A DNA stretch of 64,000 bases from QIAW01 sp035487295 (GCA_035487295.1 DATHMH010000048.1:16763-80762); one strand, 5' to 3'; shown: positions 8,857 through 17,550, counted from the stretch's first letter. A program made the numbers and translations. The notes: generated by a model from the letters alone, not told the origin.

Positions 8857-10485
8857 ATGGCGACTCCTACTGCTAGCAACGAAATGCCGCGCGAGCATTA
8901 CTTGAATTCCGAGTTCGGCATCAAGTCATGGCTTCTGACCAAAGATCATAAGCGCATCGGGATACTCTATCTTCTTTCGATTACCTTCTTTTTCTTCATC
9001 GGCGGATTTTTCGCCACCTTGATTCGCATTCATCTGCTCACCCCCGAAGGCGCCCTGGTTTCGGCCGACAACTACAACAAGCTGTTTACCATGCACGGCA
9101 TCATGATGGTTTTCTTCTTTCTTGTGCCATCGGTGCCGGCCGTGCTGGGCAACTTTGTTTTGCCGCTCATGCTGGGGGCCAAAGATGTGGCCTTTCCCAA
9201 GCTCAACCTGATGAGCTGGTACATCCTCATCACCGGTGGCGCCATTACCTTATGGGCCCTGGTCAGCGGCGGCGTAGATACCGGCTGGACCTTTTACACT
9301 CCGTTCAGCACCACGTTTTCCAATACTCACGTGATTACCGCGGCCATGGGAATCTTTATTGCGGGGTTCTCCTCCATTCTGACCGGCCTGAACTTCATTG
9401 TGACCATTCACCGCATGAGGGCGCCGGGGCTTACCTGGTTCCGTCTGCCCTTATTCGTGTGGGCCATCTATGCCACCAGCCTGATTCAGGTGCTGGCCAC
9501 GCCGGTTATCGCGATTACGATGGTGCTGGTGGGCCTCGAGCGCGGCTTCCATATTGGGATCTTCGATCCCCGTTACGGCGGCGATCCCGTGCTGTTTCAG
9601 CACATGTTCTGGTTCTACTCGCACCCGGCGGTTTACATCATGATCCTGCCCGGCATGGGGGTTATTAGCGAGCTGATCTCGACTTTTTCCCGCAAACCGA
9701 TCTTCGGATACAAGTTTGTCGCTTTCTCCAGCCTGGCGATTGCGGTCTTCGGGTTTATCGTATGGGCGCACCATCTGTTCATCGCGGGCATCTCGGTCTA
9801 CTCGGCCATGATCTTTTCGTTCCTCAGCTTTGTGGTGGCCATTCCCTCGGCGATCAAGACATTTAATTGGGCCGCGACCATGTACAAAGGGTCCATCTCG
9901 TACCGCACGCCCATGCTTTATGCTTTTGGATTTCTTGGTTTGTTTGCCATCGGCGGTCTCACGGGATTGTTCTTGGCGACGCTGGGCCTTGATGTTCATC
10001 TTCACGATACGTACTTCATCATCGCGCACTTTCACTACATCATGGTGGGCGGCATGGTGATGGCTTACCTGGGCGGTATTCACTACTGGTGGCCGAAGAT
10101 AACCGGACGCATGTATCCGGAAGGATGGGCCAAGCTCTCGGCCATGATTGTCTTCGTAGGCTTCAACCTGACATTCTTCCCGCAATTCATCCTGGGTTAC
10201 CTGGGGATGCCGCGCCGCTACGCCGCTTATCCGCCCGAGTGGCAGGTGCTGCACGTGCTCTCCACCGCGGGAGCTTCCATTCTTGCCATTGGGTACCTGC
10301 TGCCCATGATCTATTTGCTGTATTCGCTGCGATTCGGCGAGATAGCCGGGGACAATCCCTGGGGCGCAACCAGCCTGGAATGGCAGACCACATCGCCGCC
10401 GCCGCTGCACAATTTCGACGTAACCCCGGTCGTGACCGAAGAAGTCTACGATTACTCCAAGGAACGGGAGGCAGCATTTGTCTGA
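8857..10485 (+). CDS. coxA: Cytochrome c oxidase subunit I (A2-type haem-copper oxidase)
   Basis: A 542-residue haem-copper oxidase subunit I with about 12-14 helices. Visible landmarks are the haem ligand His in FTMHGIMMVFF, the CuB/crosslinked-Tyr segment HPAVYIMILPGMG, and HDTYFIIAHFHYIMVGG with the haem a3 and a ligands. At the position of the A1-family D-channel glutamate the sequence reads Y254-S255-H256-P-A-V-Y, the YS motif that defines A2 oxidases such as those of Thermus and Rhodothermus. It starts 2 bases after coxB and overlaps coxC. It reduces oxygen to water and pumps protons. Confidence 0.97.
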   Translation: MATPTASNEMPREHYLNSEFGIKSWLLTKDHKRIGILYLLSITFFFFIGGFFATLIRIHLLTPEGALVSADNYNKLFTMHGIMMVFFFLVPSVPAVLGNFVLPLMLGAKDVAFPKLNLMSWYILITGGAITLWALVSGGVDTGWTFYTPFSTTFSNTHVITAAMGIFIAGFSSILTGLNFIVTIHRMRAPGLTWFRLPLFVWAIYATSLIQVLATPVIAITMVLVGLERGFHIGIFDPRYGGDPVLFQHMFWFYSHPAVYIMILPGMGVISELISTFSRKPIFGYKFVAFSSLAIAVFGFIVWAHHLFIAGISVYSAMIFSFLSFVVAIPSAIKTFNWAATMYKGSISYRTPMLYAFGFLGLFAIGGLTGLFLATLGLDVHLHDTYFIIAHFHYIMVGGMVMAYLGGIHYWWPKITGRMYPEGWAKLSAMIVFVGFNLTFFPQFILGYLGMPRRYAAYPPEWQVLHVLSTAGASILAIGYLLPMIYLLYSLRFGEIAGDNPWGATSLEWQTTSPPPLHNFDVTPVVTEEVYDYSKEREAAFV

Positions 10486-11221
10486 CCGCACGGTTGTGAT
10501 CCACGACGCGCCCGAGCACGCGGCGCACCACCCCATGTTGCAGCACCATTTCGACAGCATGGAGCAGCAGAAAGAGGCGGCTTCCCTCGGCATGTGGGTC
10601 TTCCTCATCACCGAGATCATGTTCTTTGGCGGCATGTTCGCCGCTTACCTAGTTTATCGCTACTGGTACTACGATGCCTTTGTCTGGGGCAGCACTTCAC
10701 TGAATATCTGGTGGGGCGGCACCAATACTCTGGTGCTGATTTGCAGCAGCTTGACCATGGCGCTGGCAGTCCACTCCGCCCAACTCGGCATGCGCAAGAT
10801 GCTGATGTTCTTCCTGCTCCTGACTCTTGGATTGGGTTTGGCCTTTTTGGGCATCAAGGCGATCGAGTACACGGAGAAATTCAAAGACCACCACATCCCT
10901 GGTCAGGCGGATTTTCATCTTGGGGAAATCAAGATGGCTGACGGTTCTACCATTGATGTCTCGGAGCCAAAGTATAACGTGGACCAAAAGCAAGCCCAGA
11001 TATTCTTTTCGCTGTATTTCGCCATGACCGGAATGCATGCCATGCACATGATCGTAGGCGCCGTGTTGCTCTCGACCCTTCTCTATATGGCATGGAAAGG
11101 CAAATTCAGCGCAACTTATTACACGCCGGTGGAGAATATCGGTCTCTACTGGCACTTTGTAGATATTGTCTGGATATTTTTGTTTCCGTTACTTTATCTG
11201 ATCAGCAGGGTACATCGTTAA
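10478..11221 (+). CDS. coxC: Cytochrome c oxidase subunit III
   Basis: A 247-residue membrane protein of the CoxC/CyoC family with five or more helices, including LGMWVFLITEIMFFGGMFAA and GLYWHFVDIVWIFLFPLLYL. It starts with TTG inside the end of coxA. GGGAGG at 10466-10471 lies six bases before the TTG and supports this start. A hydrophilic insert (about residues 140-170) separates the second helix pair from the first, as in other A2 enzymes. Subunit III stabilises the oxidase core. Confidence 0.94.
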   Translation: MSDRTVVIHDAPEHAAHHPMLQHHFDSMEQQKEAASLGMWVFLITEIMFFGGMFAAYLVYRYWYYDAFVWGSTSLNIWWGGTNTLVLICSSLTMALAVHSAQLGMRKMLMFFLLLTLGLGLAFLGIKAIEYTEKFKDHHIPGQADFHLGEIKMADGSTIDVSEPKYNVDQKQAQIFFSLYFAMTGMHAMHMIVGAVLLSTLLYMAWKGKFSATYYTPVENIGLYWHFVDIVWIFLFPLLYLISRVHR

Positions 11222-11232
11222 CGAGCATTATC

Positions 11233-11574
11233 ATGTCTCAAAATACTGAACATTCCGAACATATTGTTCCCATCTGGCTGTACGTGCTCATTTTCGCGGC
11301 GCTGTTTATCCTGACGATTGTGACCGCCAGTGTGGCTTTCATAGATCTCAGCACAACCATCCACGGCCACGTCGTGAACTTTAACCCGGTGGTCGCGTTG
11401 GGCATTGCTATCTTCAAGGCCACGCTGGTGATCCTGTTCTTCATGCACGTCAAATACAGCCCACGCTTGACCAAGGTTGTAGTCGGCGCAGGGATTTTTT
11501 GGCTCCTCATCCTGCTCAGTCTTACCATGACCGACTACCTGAGTCGCGGCCTGCTGACCTCGCCTGTGCATTAG
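11233..11574 (+). CDS. coxD: Cytochrome c oxidase subunit IV
   Basis: A 113-residue protein with three transmembrane helices and the family signature HVKYSPRLTKVV between helices two and three. It follows coxC by 11 bases and ends the respiratory cluster. The ATG at 11233 is chosen because the longer frame reaching back into coxC adds only out-of-frame coxC sequence. It acts as a small assembly/stability subunit in caa3 and related oxidases. Confidence 0.92.
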   Translation: MSQNTEHSEHIVPIWLYVLIFAALFILTIVTASVAFIDLSTTIHGHVVNFNPVVALGIAIFKATLVILFFMHVKYSPRLTKVVVGAGIFWLLILLSLTMTDYLSRGLLTSPVH

Positions 11575-11584
11575 AGTGTGTCAG

Positions 11585-11767
11585 GGCACGGCTTCAGCCG
11601 TGCCGAAAACAAGCCGAAAAATGGGGCCTTTAGGCTCTGAGGTCGAACTCCGATCGGCAAGGGGATGCTCCCATAGATAATGAGAAGTTCGACTACGGCT
11701 TAGGACATCTAACCTCAAGTAGCTAAAGCCCATATGGCCTCTTTTGCGACACGGCTGAAGCCGTGCC
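11585..11767. repeat. Long imperfect inverted repeat capped by REP-like hairpins (copies B and C)
   Basis: This fills the gap between coxD and the PilZ gene. The left end is GGCACGGCTTCAGCCGTGCC (11585-11604). The right end is its near-exact reverse complement (11748-11767, one difference). The arms between also match in inverted orientation (ATGGGGCCTTTAGGCT against AGCTAAAGCCCATAT), so the whole 183 bases can fold as one long hairpin. It contains no open frame. It is MITE- or BIME-like and may also end transcription of the cox genes. Confidence 0.75.
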
Positions 11768-11913
11768 TTGGCGAGCGGCACATCGGCCAGATAAAACGAT
11801 TCAATTCCACCTCCTGAACCTTGATGAACAACGTAAAGATCCACTGAAACCGCTATTTTGGCGCTGGAAATCCGGTTTTTCAGGGTAAAATCGGGCATGT
11901 CTGGGGGCTTTTA

Positions 11914-12657
11914 ATGGGCACGCGTAAAACGCCACGAGTTCAGAAGAATATGCCGGTGCGCATCTTCGGAATGGATTCGACCGGCAAGCCCTTCTCCAGC
12001 TCGGCTGAGACGCTTGATGTCAGCTCCTCCGGGGCGCGCCTGGTGGGGGTTTACCAGTTCGATATTCCCGGCGAAACCATAGGCCTGGAAGTAAAAGGCA
12101 AAAAAGGCCGCTTCCTGGTGGTGTGGGTAGGGAAAAAAGGCACGAAAGTCGAAGGCCAGGTTGGGTTACGCAGCGTCGAGCCATCCACCCCGGTATGGGA
12201 ATTGAGCACTCCGCAAGACGTCCCCGCGCCTTTTCCTCGGGGATTAGGCAACGCCACTCCAAAACTCGGCCCGGCACGGGCCTCGGTCCCTCTTGCGGTT
12301 GGAGGGCGTTCTCATGACCGCCGCGCAGCCAAACGCCTTGCCGTGAAGGCGGGCGCCAAAGTCACTCCTCTCGGACACAAACTCGAAGGACAAAACGCCG
12401 GTTGGGGCATCTGCACTGACCTGAGCCGTTCCGGCTGTTACATTGAGACCGTTTATCCGCTGCCGCAGGATGCCCGCCTGGAAGTCACGCTCCGCCTGGA
12501 GGGAAGGGAAATTCAGGCTACCGGTGTGGTCCGCACCTCGAAGCCCAATTGGGGAATGGGTATACAGTTTCTGAAGATGAACGACGCCGACCGCGCCTTC
12601 CTGGTTGACCTGGTTGAGAATCCCGCCACGGCCCATAAGCAGGGAAACAGCAAATAA
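11914..12657 (+). CDS. Tandem PilZ-domain protein (putative c-di-GMP receptor)
   Basis: A 247-residue soluble protein with two PilZ domains. Domain 1 (about 1-95) has the RKTPR (RxxxR) and DVSSSG (DxSxxG) motifs. Domain 2 (about 130-240) has RAAKR and DLSRSG. Both motif pairs that contact cyclic di-GMP are therefore intact in both copies. A proline-rich linker joins them. No output domain is attached, so it would act by protein-protein contact. Its targets could include the pilus ATPase or polysaccharide machinery elsewhere in the window, but nothing here shows that. A G-rich ribosome site precedes the ATG. Confidence 0.85.
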   Translation: MGTRKTPRVQKNMPVRIFGMDSTGKPFSSSAETLDVSSSGARLVGVYQFDIPGETIGLEVKGKKGRFLVVWVGKKGTKVEGQVGLRSVEPSTPVWELSTPQDVPAPFPRGLGNATPKLGPARASVPLAVGGRSHDRRAAKRLAVKAGAKVTPLGHKLEGQNAGWGICTDLSRSGCYIETVYPLPQDARLEVTLRLEGREIQATGVVRTSKPNWGMGIQFLKMNDADRAFLVDLVENPATAHKQGNSK

Positions 12658-12715
12658 CCTGCGCTCATCCTGAGCTCGGGCATTCTTAAAAACAGAAGCA
12701 GGCCCAAAAAGGGAA

Positions 12716-12791
12716 GCCACGGCTCCATCCGGTATGTGAGAACGCCTGCAAATTTGAATAGCGTTTCTTATCATCCGGCCAAGCCGTGGCT
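12716..12791. repeat. Inverted repeat downstream of the PilZ gene
   Basis: AGCCACGGCT (12716-12725) and AGCCGTGGCT (12782-12791) are exact reverse complements 56 bases apart, between the convergent PilZ and YHS genes. It may fold into a terminator-like structure, but it has no T-tract. Confidence 0.4.
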
Positions 12792-12813
12792 GGTTGAAGT
12801 GTGATGGACGTGT

Positions 12814-12963
12814 CTAAGCGGCAGCAGAATATTCTTCCGGGTTATTCTCGAATTCGTCTTTGCATTCCTGGGAGCAGAAATAATACTCCGTACCGCCGAG
12901 GCTTGATCTAAAGTCGGCACTTTCTTCATCTACTTCCATGTGGCATACCGGATCTGTGGTCAT
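12814..12963 (-). CDS. Small YHS-domain protein (49 aa)
   Basis: A short gene below usual length cut-offs. Translating from the ATG at 12963 gives 49 residues containing DPVCHMEV, then GGTEYYFCSQECKDEFENNP, the signature of the YHS domain (conserved Tyr-His-Ser region, metal-binding cysteines). A perfect GGAGG lies four bases before the start. YHS domains occur in copper/heavy-metal P-type ATPases, multicomponent monooxygenases and free-standing small proteins that bind metal. The neighbours do not define its partner. Confidence 0.88.
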   Translation of the reverse strand: MTTDPVCHMEVDEESADFRSSLGGTEYYFCSQECKDEFENNPEEYSAAA

Positions 12964-13151
12964 AACGCCTCCATGCTTGCTTCGATTGCCGGGCCCGGCA
13001 TAAGGATGGCCGATAACCGATGCGCAAATTTTGCTTGCTAAACCGCCAATCCTGTTTTACAAGTCTCTGCTGTAACCGCAGGGAGACGCAACTGTTACCC
13101 GTGCGGGTTGAAACGTATAAGCAGCAACAGAAAAACTTCGGAGGAAAGATC

Positions 13152-13445
13152 ATGAGGAAAACACTGCTTTCACTCGTTACCGCGGCCGCTTTGATAGCGG
13201 CCACTACTTCCCCCATGTTGGCCCAGGGAACAGGTGGGTCACCAGGAGCAACAACGGGCGGTCCCGGTCACAAGGGTCGTGAGCGCCATCCTGAGATCCG
13301 CACGGCTCTACGGCACCTGAACGCTGCCAAGGCGTCCCTGCAAAAGGGCTCCAAAGATTTCGGCGGCCACCGCGAGAAGGCGCTCGACCTGACCAATCAG
13401 GCCATCCAGGAGTGCCAGCAGGCACTGCAGTCAGACAAGCAATAA
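13152..13445 (+). CDS. Small secreted helical protein of unknown function
   Basis: A 97-residue protein starting at ATG 13152 after a clear GGAGGAAAG ribosome site. A signal peptide (about 24 residues ending LAQG) leads to a glycine-rich linker. A helical domain follows with HPEIRTALRHL, LQKGSKDFGGHREKALDL and TNQAIQECQQAL. The DFGGHREKAL-type segment resembles small exported proteins common in Acidobacteria and Planctomycetes whose function is unknown. It is single-gene, followed by its own terminator. Confidence 0.8.
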   Translation: MRKTLLSLVTAAALIAATTSPMLAQGTGGSPGATTGGPGHKGRERHPEIRTALRHLNAAKASLQKGSKDFGGHREKALDLTNQAIQECQQALQSDKQ

Positions 13446-13464
13446 GAAACTGTGTTGGTGAATC

Positions 13465-13494
13465 AGGCGCATCGAAAAAAGATGCGCCTTTTTT
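13465..13494 (+). terminator. Rho-independent terminator
   Basis: The stem AGGCGCATC / GATGCGCCT with a GAAAAAA-type loop is followed by TTTTTT, 20 bases after the small secreted protein gene. It is a textbook intrinsic terminator. The minus-strand GT-C gene ends just beyond it. Confidence 0.9.
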
Positions 13495-13516
13495 CTGAAT
13501 GCGGCAAAGGGCCTGG

Positions 13517-14950
13517 TTAGCAGTTGCCTGGCGGCTTCCCACGCTCTTTGTGAAAAGGATTGGTTGCGACGAACACCAGGAAAAGTGTGCTGGGCCACAG
13601 TTGAACCAGCACCCGATTGAGAGAAGTCTCAAGCAGCCAATCGAGCGGAACCGGCGCTACGATATAAACGAAAAAATATCCCAGAGCGGTCAAAGACACG
13701 GCGCGCAGGCAAATTTTCAAGCTATTGCTCATCGGCTTTGCAACCCCCGCCAGCAAGACATACAAAGCCAGGAACGGTGTTACAGGCGCCACCCATCCGC
13801 CAAAGTGCAGCAGTTGATCTGCAAAGGCCCTTGCGACCACGCGCCAGCGTGCAATCCTTCCTAACATCTTCAGGGCTGCCGTTAGCGAAGAGAACAAATC
13901 ATTATGGCCGGCGAAGTGGAGCTTGAAATAGGCAAGCACCAACAGCACCGGCGCAAGCCCCGCCACGAAGGGGAGCAGTTGGCGAACCTGCGGCCGCAAA
14001 TTGCGCCGGTCTGGCGCCAGCGACAAATGGCCAAGCAGCAGGCAAACCAGGAACAAGACGCCTTCATTCTTTGTCCATGCCGCCAATCCGGCGGAGGCCC
14101 CCGCCAGGGCCAGCATACTGCCGCCTTCTTCCGCCACGGATTCATGAAGACAAAGCAGTACCAGTGTCGAAAGCATAAAAAACCCCAGAGGCACATCGGC
14201 ATACTGGGCGGTTCCCAGGACGATGAAGAAGGGCGTGGCCAGCAGCACTGTCGCTGCGAGCAAGCCCTGGCTCCGGCCGCGCAGAATGGATAATGATGAA
14301 AGCAACAGTCCGGCAGTAGCCGTGGTGAACAGGGCCCCGATCAGGATAGGAGCCAGCGGAGCATCTGAGCCAACGTAGCTCCATGCTCGGGCCACGCTGG
14401 CAGGGAGAAGCAGCGGATAGTCGGTGTGCGACAGCGACCCCTCCGCGGAAAATGCATCGCGCCAGTGCGAGCCTCCCAGGAACAGGAATTTTGCCCGCAG
14501 GTTCCAAATGCCCCATGCGTCCCACCCGCCATTAAGGTCTCCGCGCACGAACCACAGGAATGCTCGAACGGCGGCGAGCAGCGTCACCAGGAAAATTATT
14601 GCCCCCATCCAATTGAAGATCCACTCGAGCTTTGAGCCCGCATGGCGAGCTTGAACAGTCTCGGTTGCAACAGGCAGAAACCGCGTTTTTCGCCGCCTGA
14701 ACAGAACAGCAAATGCTGACAAAATGAGCAGCAGTGAAAGTTCGAAAATGGCGAAGGCGCTACCCGCCCGCCCAAACGCCAGTAACCACAGAAAAAAAAG
14801 CAACGACGAGATTCCAAACCCAAATCCTAAGGAAAGAAAGATCACGAGCGGCAGGTCTCGCAGCAAGCGCCGCTGGCCCGGCCACAAAATGCAGACGAAA
14901 ACAAAACCGAAACCCAAAGCGGTCAGGAGCGGCGTGACGAGCCTGATCAC
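13517..14950 (-). CDS. GT-C superfamily membrane glycosyltransferase-like protein
   Basis: A 477-residue polytopic protein with about 11-13 helices. After helix three a periplasmic loop carries NGGWDAWGIWNLRAKFLF and SHTDYPLLLP, the acidic-loop pattern of dolichyl/undecaprenyl-phosphate-sugar dependent (ArnT/PMT-like) glycosyltransferases. These transfer sugars from lipid carriers on the outer side of the membrane. Substrate unknown. The ATG overlaps the stop of the upstream gene (14947-14950), so the two are co-translated. Confidence 0.75.
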   Translation of the reverse strand: MIRLVTPLLTALGFGFVFVCILWPGQRRLLRDLPLVIFLSLGFGFGISSLLFFLWLLAFGRAGSAFAIFELSLLLILSAFAVLFRRRKTRFLPVATETVQARHAGSKLEWIFNWMGAIIFLVTLLAAVRAFLWFVRGDLNGGWDAWGIWNLRAKFLFLGGSHWRDAFSAEGSLSHTDYPLLLPASVARAWSYVGSDAPLAPILIGALFTTATAGLLLSSLSILRGRSQGLLAATVLLATPFFIVLGTAQYADVPLGFFMLSTLVLLCLHESVAEEGGSMLALAGASAGLAAWTKNEGVLFLVCLLLGHLSLAPDRRNLRPQVRQLLPFVAGLAPVLLVLAYFKLHFAGHNDLFSSLTAALKMLGRIARWRVVARAFADQLLHFGGWVAPVTPFLALYVLLAGVAKPMSNSLKICLRAVSLTALGYFFVYIVAPVPLDWLLETSLNRVLVQLWPSTLFLVFVATNPFHKERGKPPGNC

Positions 14951-15396
14951 TGGCCGGTATTTCTCCTTAAGAGCAGCACGCCGTTTCCAAAATCTTTCAG
15001 CAGAACGAATTGCTGACTGAGAATGAAATCAGGAGCTGGGCCAGCGGGGAAATCTGCCAGCAAGGTATCGCAGTCCGCCGAGGGGCGGAGCACGAGCGGC
15101 GCCAGAGCATATTGCGCAAGAAAGTAATGTTTCTTGGCTTCGAAGGAGCCGTCAGGATTCGGCATGTAACAAACAACGCCGCGTTGCGGCAGCGCGCTCT
15201 TCACATCTTCGAAGCGGGCGAGGTAGAGATTATCTCCATCAAGCAAAGACGGCTGGTGGGTAAGCCGCAGCAGCCGTCCGCTCGAAAGCAAACCGACCAC
15301 TAGTACCGATGCGACCGCTGCGACGCGAAGAAAAGATCTTAAGTTCACCTGCAAGTGCGCACTCCCGCGCAAATCGAATTGTTCTGTATAACACAC
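14947..15396 (-). CDS. Small membrane-anchored protein coupled to the GT-C gene
   Basis: A 149-residue protein with one hydrophobic segment (about residues 22-40) and an extracytoplasmic domain (DGDNLYLARFEDVKSALP, VLRPSADCDTLLADFP). No family recognised. It overlaps the GT-C gene by 4 bases, so it is probably an accessory or partner of that enzyme. The start is uncertain; a downstream start near VNLRSFLRV would give a more compact signal-anchor. Confidence 0.65.
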   Translation of the reverse strand: MCYTEQFDLRGSAHLQVNLRSFLRVAAVASVLVVGLLSSGRLLRLTHQPSLLDGDNLYLARFEDVKSALPQRGVVCYMPNPDGSFEAKKHYFLAQYALAPLVLRPSADCDTLLADFPAGPAPDFILSQQFVLLKDFGNGVLLLRRNTGQ

Positions 15397-15451
15397 TTCG
15401 AAGCGGGACGCAGAAGTTTGTTCAATGCGAGGAATTACGGACGGGCGACTA

Positions 15452-15982
15452 TCAGTCTCTTTCCGCCAGCAGGAGCACAGCTACTCCCCAAACCACAACA
15501 AAAGTTCCCAGGCCCGCCATGAGCACCATCGGTAACCAGCTTGCCATGCCGAATCCCCCAAGCTCGGGATCATTTAGGTAAAGTGTATTGCCGCTTGCGA
15601 GATTGGTGAGCGAAAGCAGCCAATCGGCGATCTGCTTCCATTGCCACGTTGCCAATCCCACCACGGCAATCATCATGCCGATCAGCGCAAAGTTTTCCGT
15701 TACGGCGACGGGCCTGGTCATACGCTCAACCGCTCCCCTGCGAAGCCGCAATTCTGACCGCCACCAGAGCATGGCAGCCGTAGCGGAATTCGGTCCAAAT
15801 CCCGGTTCCTGCATGGTCTCGCGCCGGGCTTGCTGCAAGGTTTGTGTCACCAGCACGAGATCGTTGCACTCCTGGCAGACTGCAACGTGGGCATGCAGTG
15901 TCTGATCGCATCCCTCAGGCCATTGTCCCTGGCGCAGTACCGTCATCACTTCTTCTTGTTTGCTGCAGAAAAATAACTTCAT
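15452..15982 (-). CDS. Anti-sigma factor with zinc-finger (ZAS-like) domain
   Basis: A 176-residue protein. Its N-terminal cytosolic domain holds the HAHVAVCQEC motif (HxxxCxxC), typical of zinc-binding anti-sigma domains. It is followed by two transmembrane helices (about 97-118 and 148-172). It overlaps the ECF sigma gene by 4 bases (15979-15982). It should hold that sigma factor at the membrane until a signal releases it. Confidence 0.85.
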   Translation of the reverse strand: MKLFFCSKQEEVMTVLRQGQWPEGCDQTLHAHVAVCQECNDLVLVTQTLQQARRETMQEPGFGPNSATAAMLWWRSELRLRRGAVERMTRPVAVTENFALIGMMIAVVGLATWQWKQIADWLLSLTNLASGNTLYLNDPELGGFGMASWLPMVLMAGLGTFVVVWGVAVLLLAERD

Positions 15983-16554
15983 GATTTCCTCTCCGGCTTC
16001 AGCATTTGTTGGCGAAGCAAGCGGGCCATTTTTCTTCTTGCCCGGAATAACAGAATGCGAATGCTGGCCGCCCCCAATCCCGTGATCTGGGCAATCTCAC
16101 GATGCGTGCAGCCTTCCGCGTAAGCCAGCCAGAGCAGTTGGCGTTCCCTGGGTCCCAGGCGCACAAACGCCGGACCCAGCAGCGTCTGCGAATCCATGCG
16201 CTCGGAGCAGCGGTTATCGGCGGCGATGAGCGCGGCTTCCGGAACCTCTTCCAGCGGCGCCGTCTGTGGACGCCGCCAGTGGTCGCGCAGCAAGTTGGTC
16301 GCAATGCGAAACAAGTAGCTGCGACACGCATTTTCATCGTCTTTCAGGCGGCGAGCGCATAGAAACCGCAAATAACTTTCCTGGAGCAAATCATCAGCCA
16401 GGGCGGCATTGCCTGATACGCGCGCCAGATAGGCCCACACCGCCCGCGACGTTCGGTGATAGAAGGCTGCGAATATCTCCTCATCCATGAGCAGCCTTTC
16501 CGTTTCTGCCATGTCGCTGGTCTTGGCTTGCGAAATGATATCGTCCCAGGTCAC
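15979..16554 (-). CDS. ECF-type RNA polymerase sigma factor
   Basis: A 191-residue sigma-70-family protein with region 2 (ALADDLLQESYLRFL, YLFRIATNLLRDHWRR) and region 4 (LGPRERQLLWLAYAEGCTHREIAQITG, then a helix-turn-helix with RARRKMARLL). Regions 1 and 3 are absent, as in ECF factors. It is translationally coupled to the zinc-finger anti-sigma gene downstream and lies 42 bases after a membrane protein gene. Its regulon cannot be deduced from the window. Confidence 0.92.
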   Translation of the reverse strand: MTWDDIISQAKTSDMAETERLLMDEEIFAAFYHRTSRAVWAYLARVSGNAALADDLLQESYLRFLCARRLKDDENACRSYLFRIATNLLRDHWRRPQTAPLEEVPEAALIAADNRCSERMDSQTLLGPAFVRLGPRERQLLWLAYAEGCTHREIAQITGLGAASIRILLFRARRKMARLLRQQMLKPERKS

Positions 16555-16596
16555 TGGTGGTATTCACTCTGTATCACGTATAGGAACCAGGCGCGG

Positions 16597-17550
16597 TTAC
16601 AACCGCTCTCGTGTCTCCAGGCTGGCATTGCCTTGCGCCGCAGCCGGAGAGATCAAACCCAGATGCCGCGCCAATATCAACGACAACCCTGCCGAGATGA
16701 TAAGTCCAATTCCCAGCATGAGCGTCAGTGTCCCGAAGATCAACAGCGCGCCAGTTAGAGCAGTGGTAGCATCGGGAACGCTGCCGCGTACCCAGATCAA
16801 GCCTATGCCTGCCAGCGTGAGAACTACACCAAGCTGCAGGGGAGCCAGTATCCTTGTTATAGGACTGCGGCTGAATGACCACAGGCTTGATGGAAGCGAT
16901 AGGGACTCCAGAAAACGCTTTCCTGCATCGTCGCGCACGTAGGCCAGCAATTCGTCGTTGTTGCTGAACCGGTCAAGCAGCTTGTTGTAAATATCGGTCT
17001 GTGCTTTGAAGAGCCGCGACCAGCGCCGGTTCTCCAGAAGCACGCGAAGCAGCCACAGCAGCGCGCCAGTGAAGCAAACAAAAACCAGAAGGGACGCCAG
17101 CATATTGATGGTGCGACTGGTGTACTCCCGGCCCGGGTCATTCATATCGAGTGACACCTGGCCGTGCTCGAGGCGCAGTCGCTTGCTCGATTTTCCCTGC
17201 CCTCCAAAATTGCCGAATAAATAAAATTCCGGATTGCGCGCGACTTCCGGATGGCTTTGGAGAAATTGCGCCAATTCAGGGTTGCTGCGGGCAACGTATT
17301 CCTGGTCGCCGAGCAGTGACGGATCGTTGGCCACCGCGCCGGTGAACTTGGGGCTCATCTGCAAAAGGTTGAACAGGTTTTCCCTGGTTGCCGCCAATTG
17401 TTCGTCATTCGAGGACGCGCTTACGACAAGCCCGTTTTCCGGCGTATGTGACATTACCGGCTGGGCCGTGATCGAACCTGTATAGAGTAGTGCTATCAAG
17501 AGCGCCGCCAACTGGATCATCCCAGAAATAAGCCACCGATTTTTCTTCAT
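16597..17550 (-). CDS. Membrane protein upstream of the ECF sigma gene, unknown function
   Basis: A 317-residue protein starting at the ATG at 17550, where GAGG sits eight bases upstream. An ATG two codons earlier is too close to that site. A signal sequence is followed by a periplasmic region with SPKFTGAVANDPSLLGDQEY and SHPEVARNPEFYLFG. A transmembrane helix, a cytoplasmic coiled region (FKAQTDIYNKLLDRFSNNDELLAYVRDDAGKR) and two more helices follow. It precedes the sigma/anti-sigma pair on the same strand and could be the sensor or a target of that system. I do not recognise a named family. Confidence 0.7.
   Translation of the reverse strand: MKKNRWLISGMIQLAALLIALLYTGSITAQPVMSHTPENGLVVSASSNDEQLAATRENLFNLLQMSPKFTGAVANDPSLLGDQEYVARSNPELAQFLQSHPEVARNPEFYLFGNFGGQGKSSKRLRLEHGQVSLDMNDPGREYTSRTINMLASLLVFVCFTGALLWLLRVLLENRRWSRLFKAQTDIYNKLLDRFSNNDELLAYVRDDAGKRFLESLSLPSSLWSFSRSPITRILAPLQLGVVLTLAGIGLIWVRGSVPDATTALTGALLIFGTLTLMLGIGLIISAGLSLILARHLGLISPAAAQGNASLETRERL

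Noticed and set aside
9451..10635. 394-codon open frame on the minus strand opposite coxA/coxC
   Set aside because: The + strand encodes unmistakable haem-copper oxidase subunits; the antisense product is charged low-complexity sequence.
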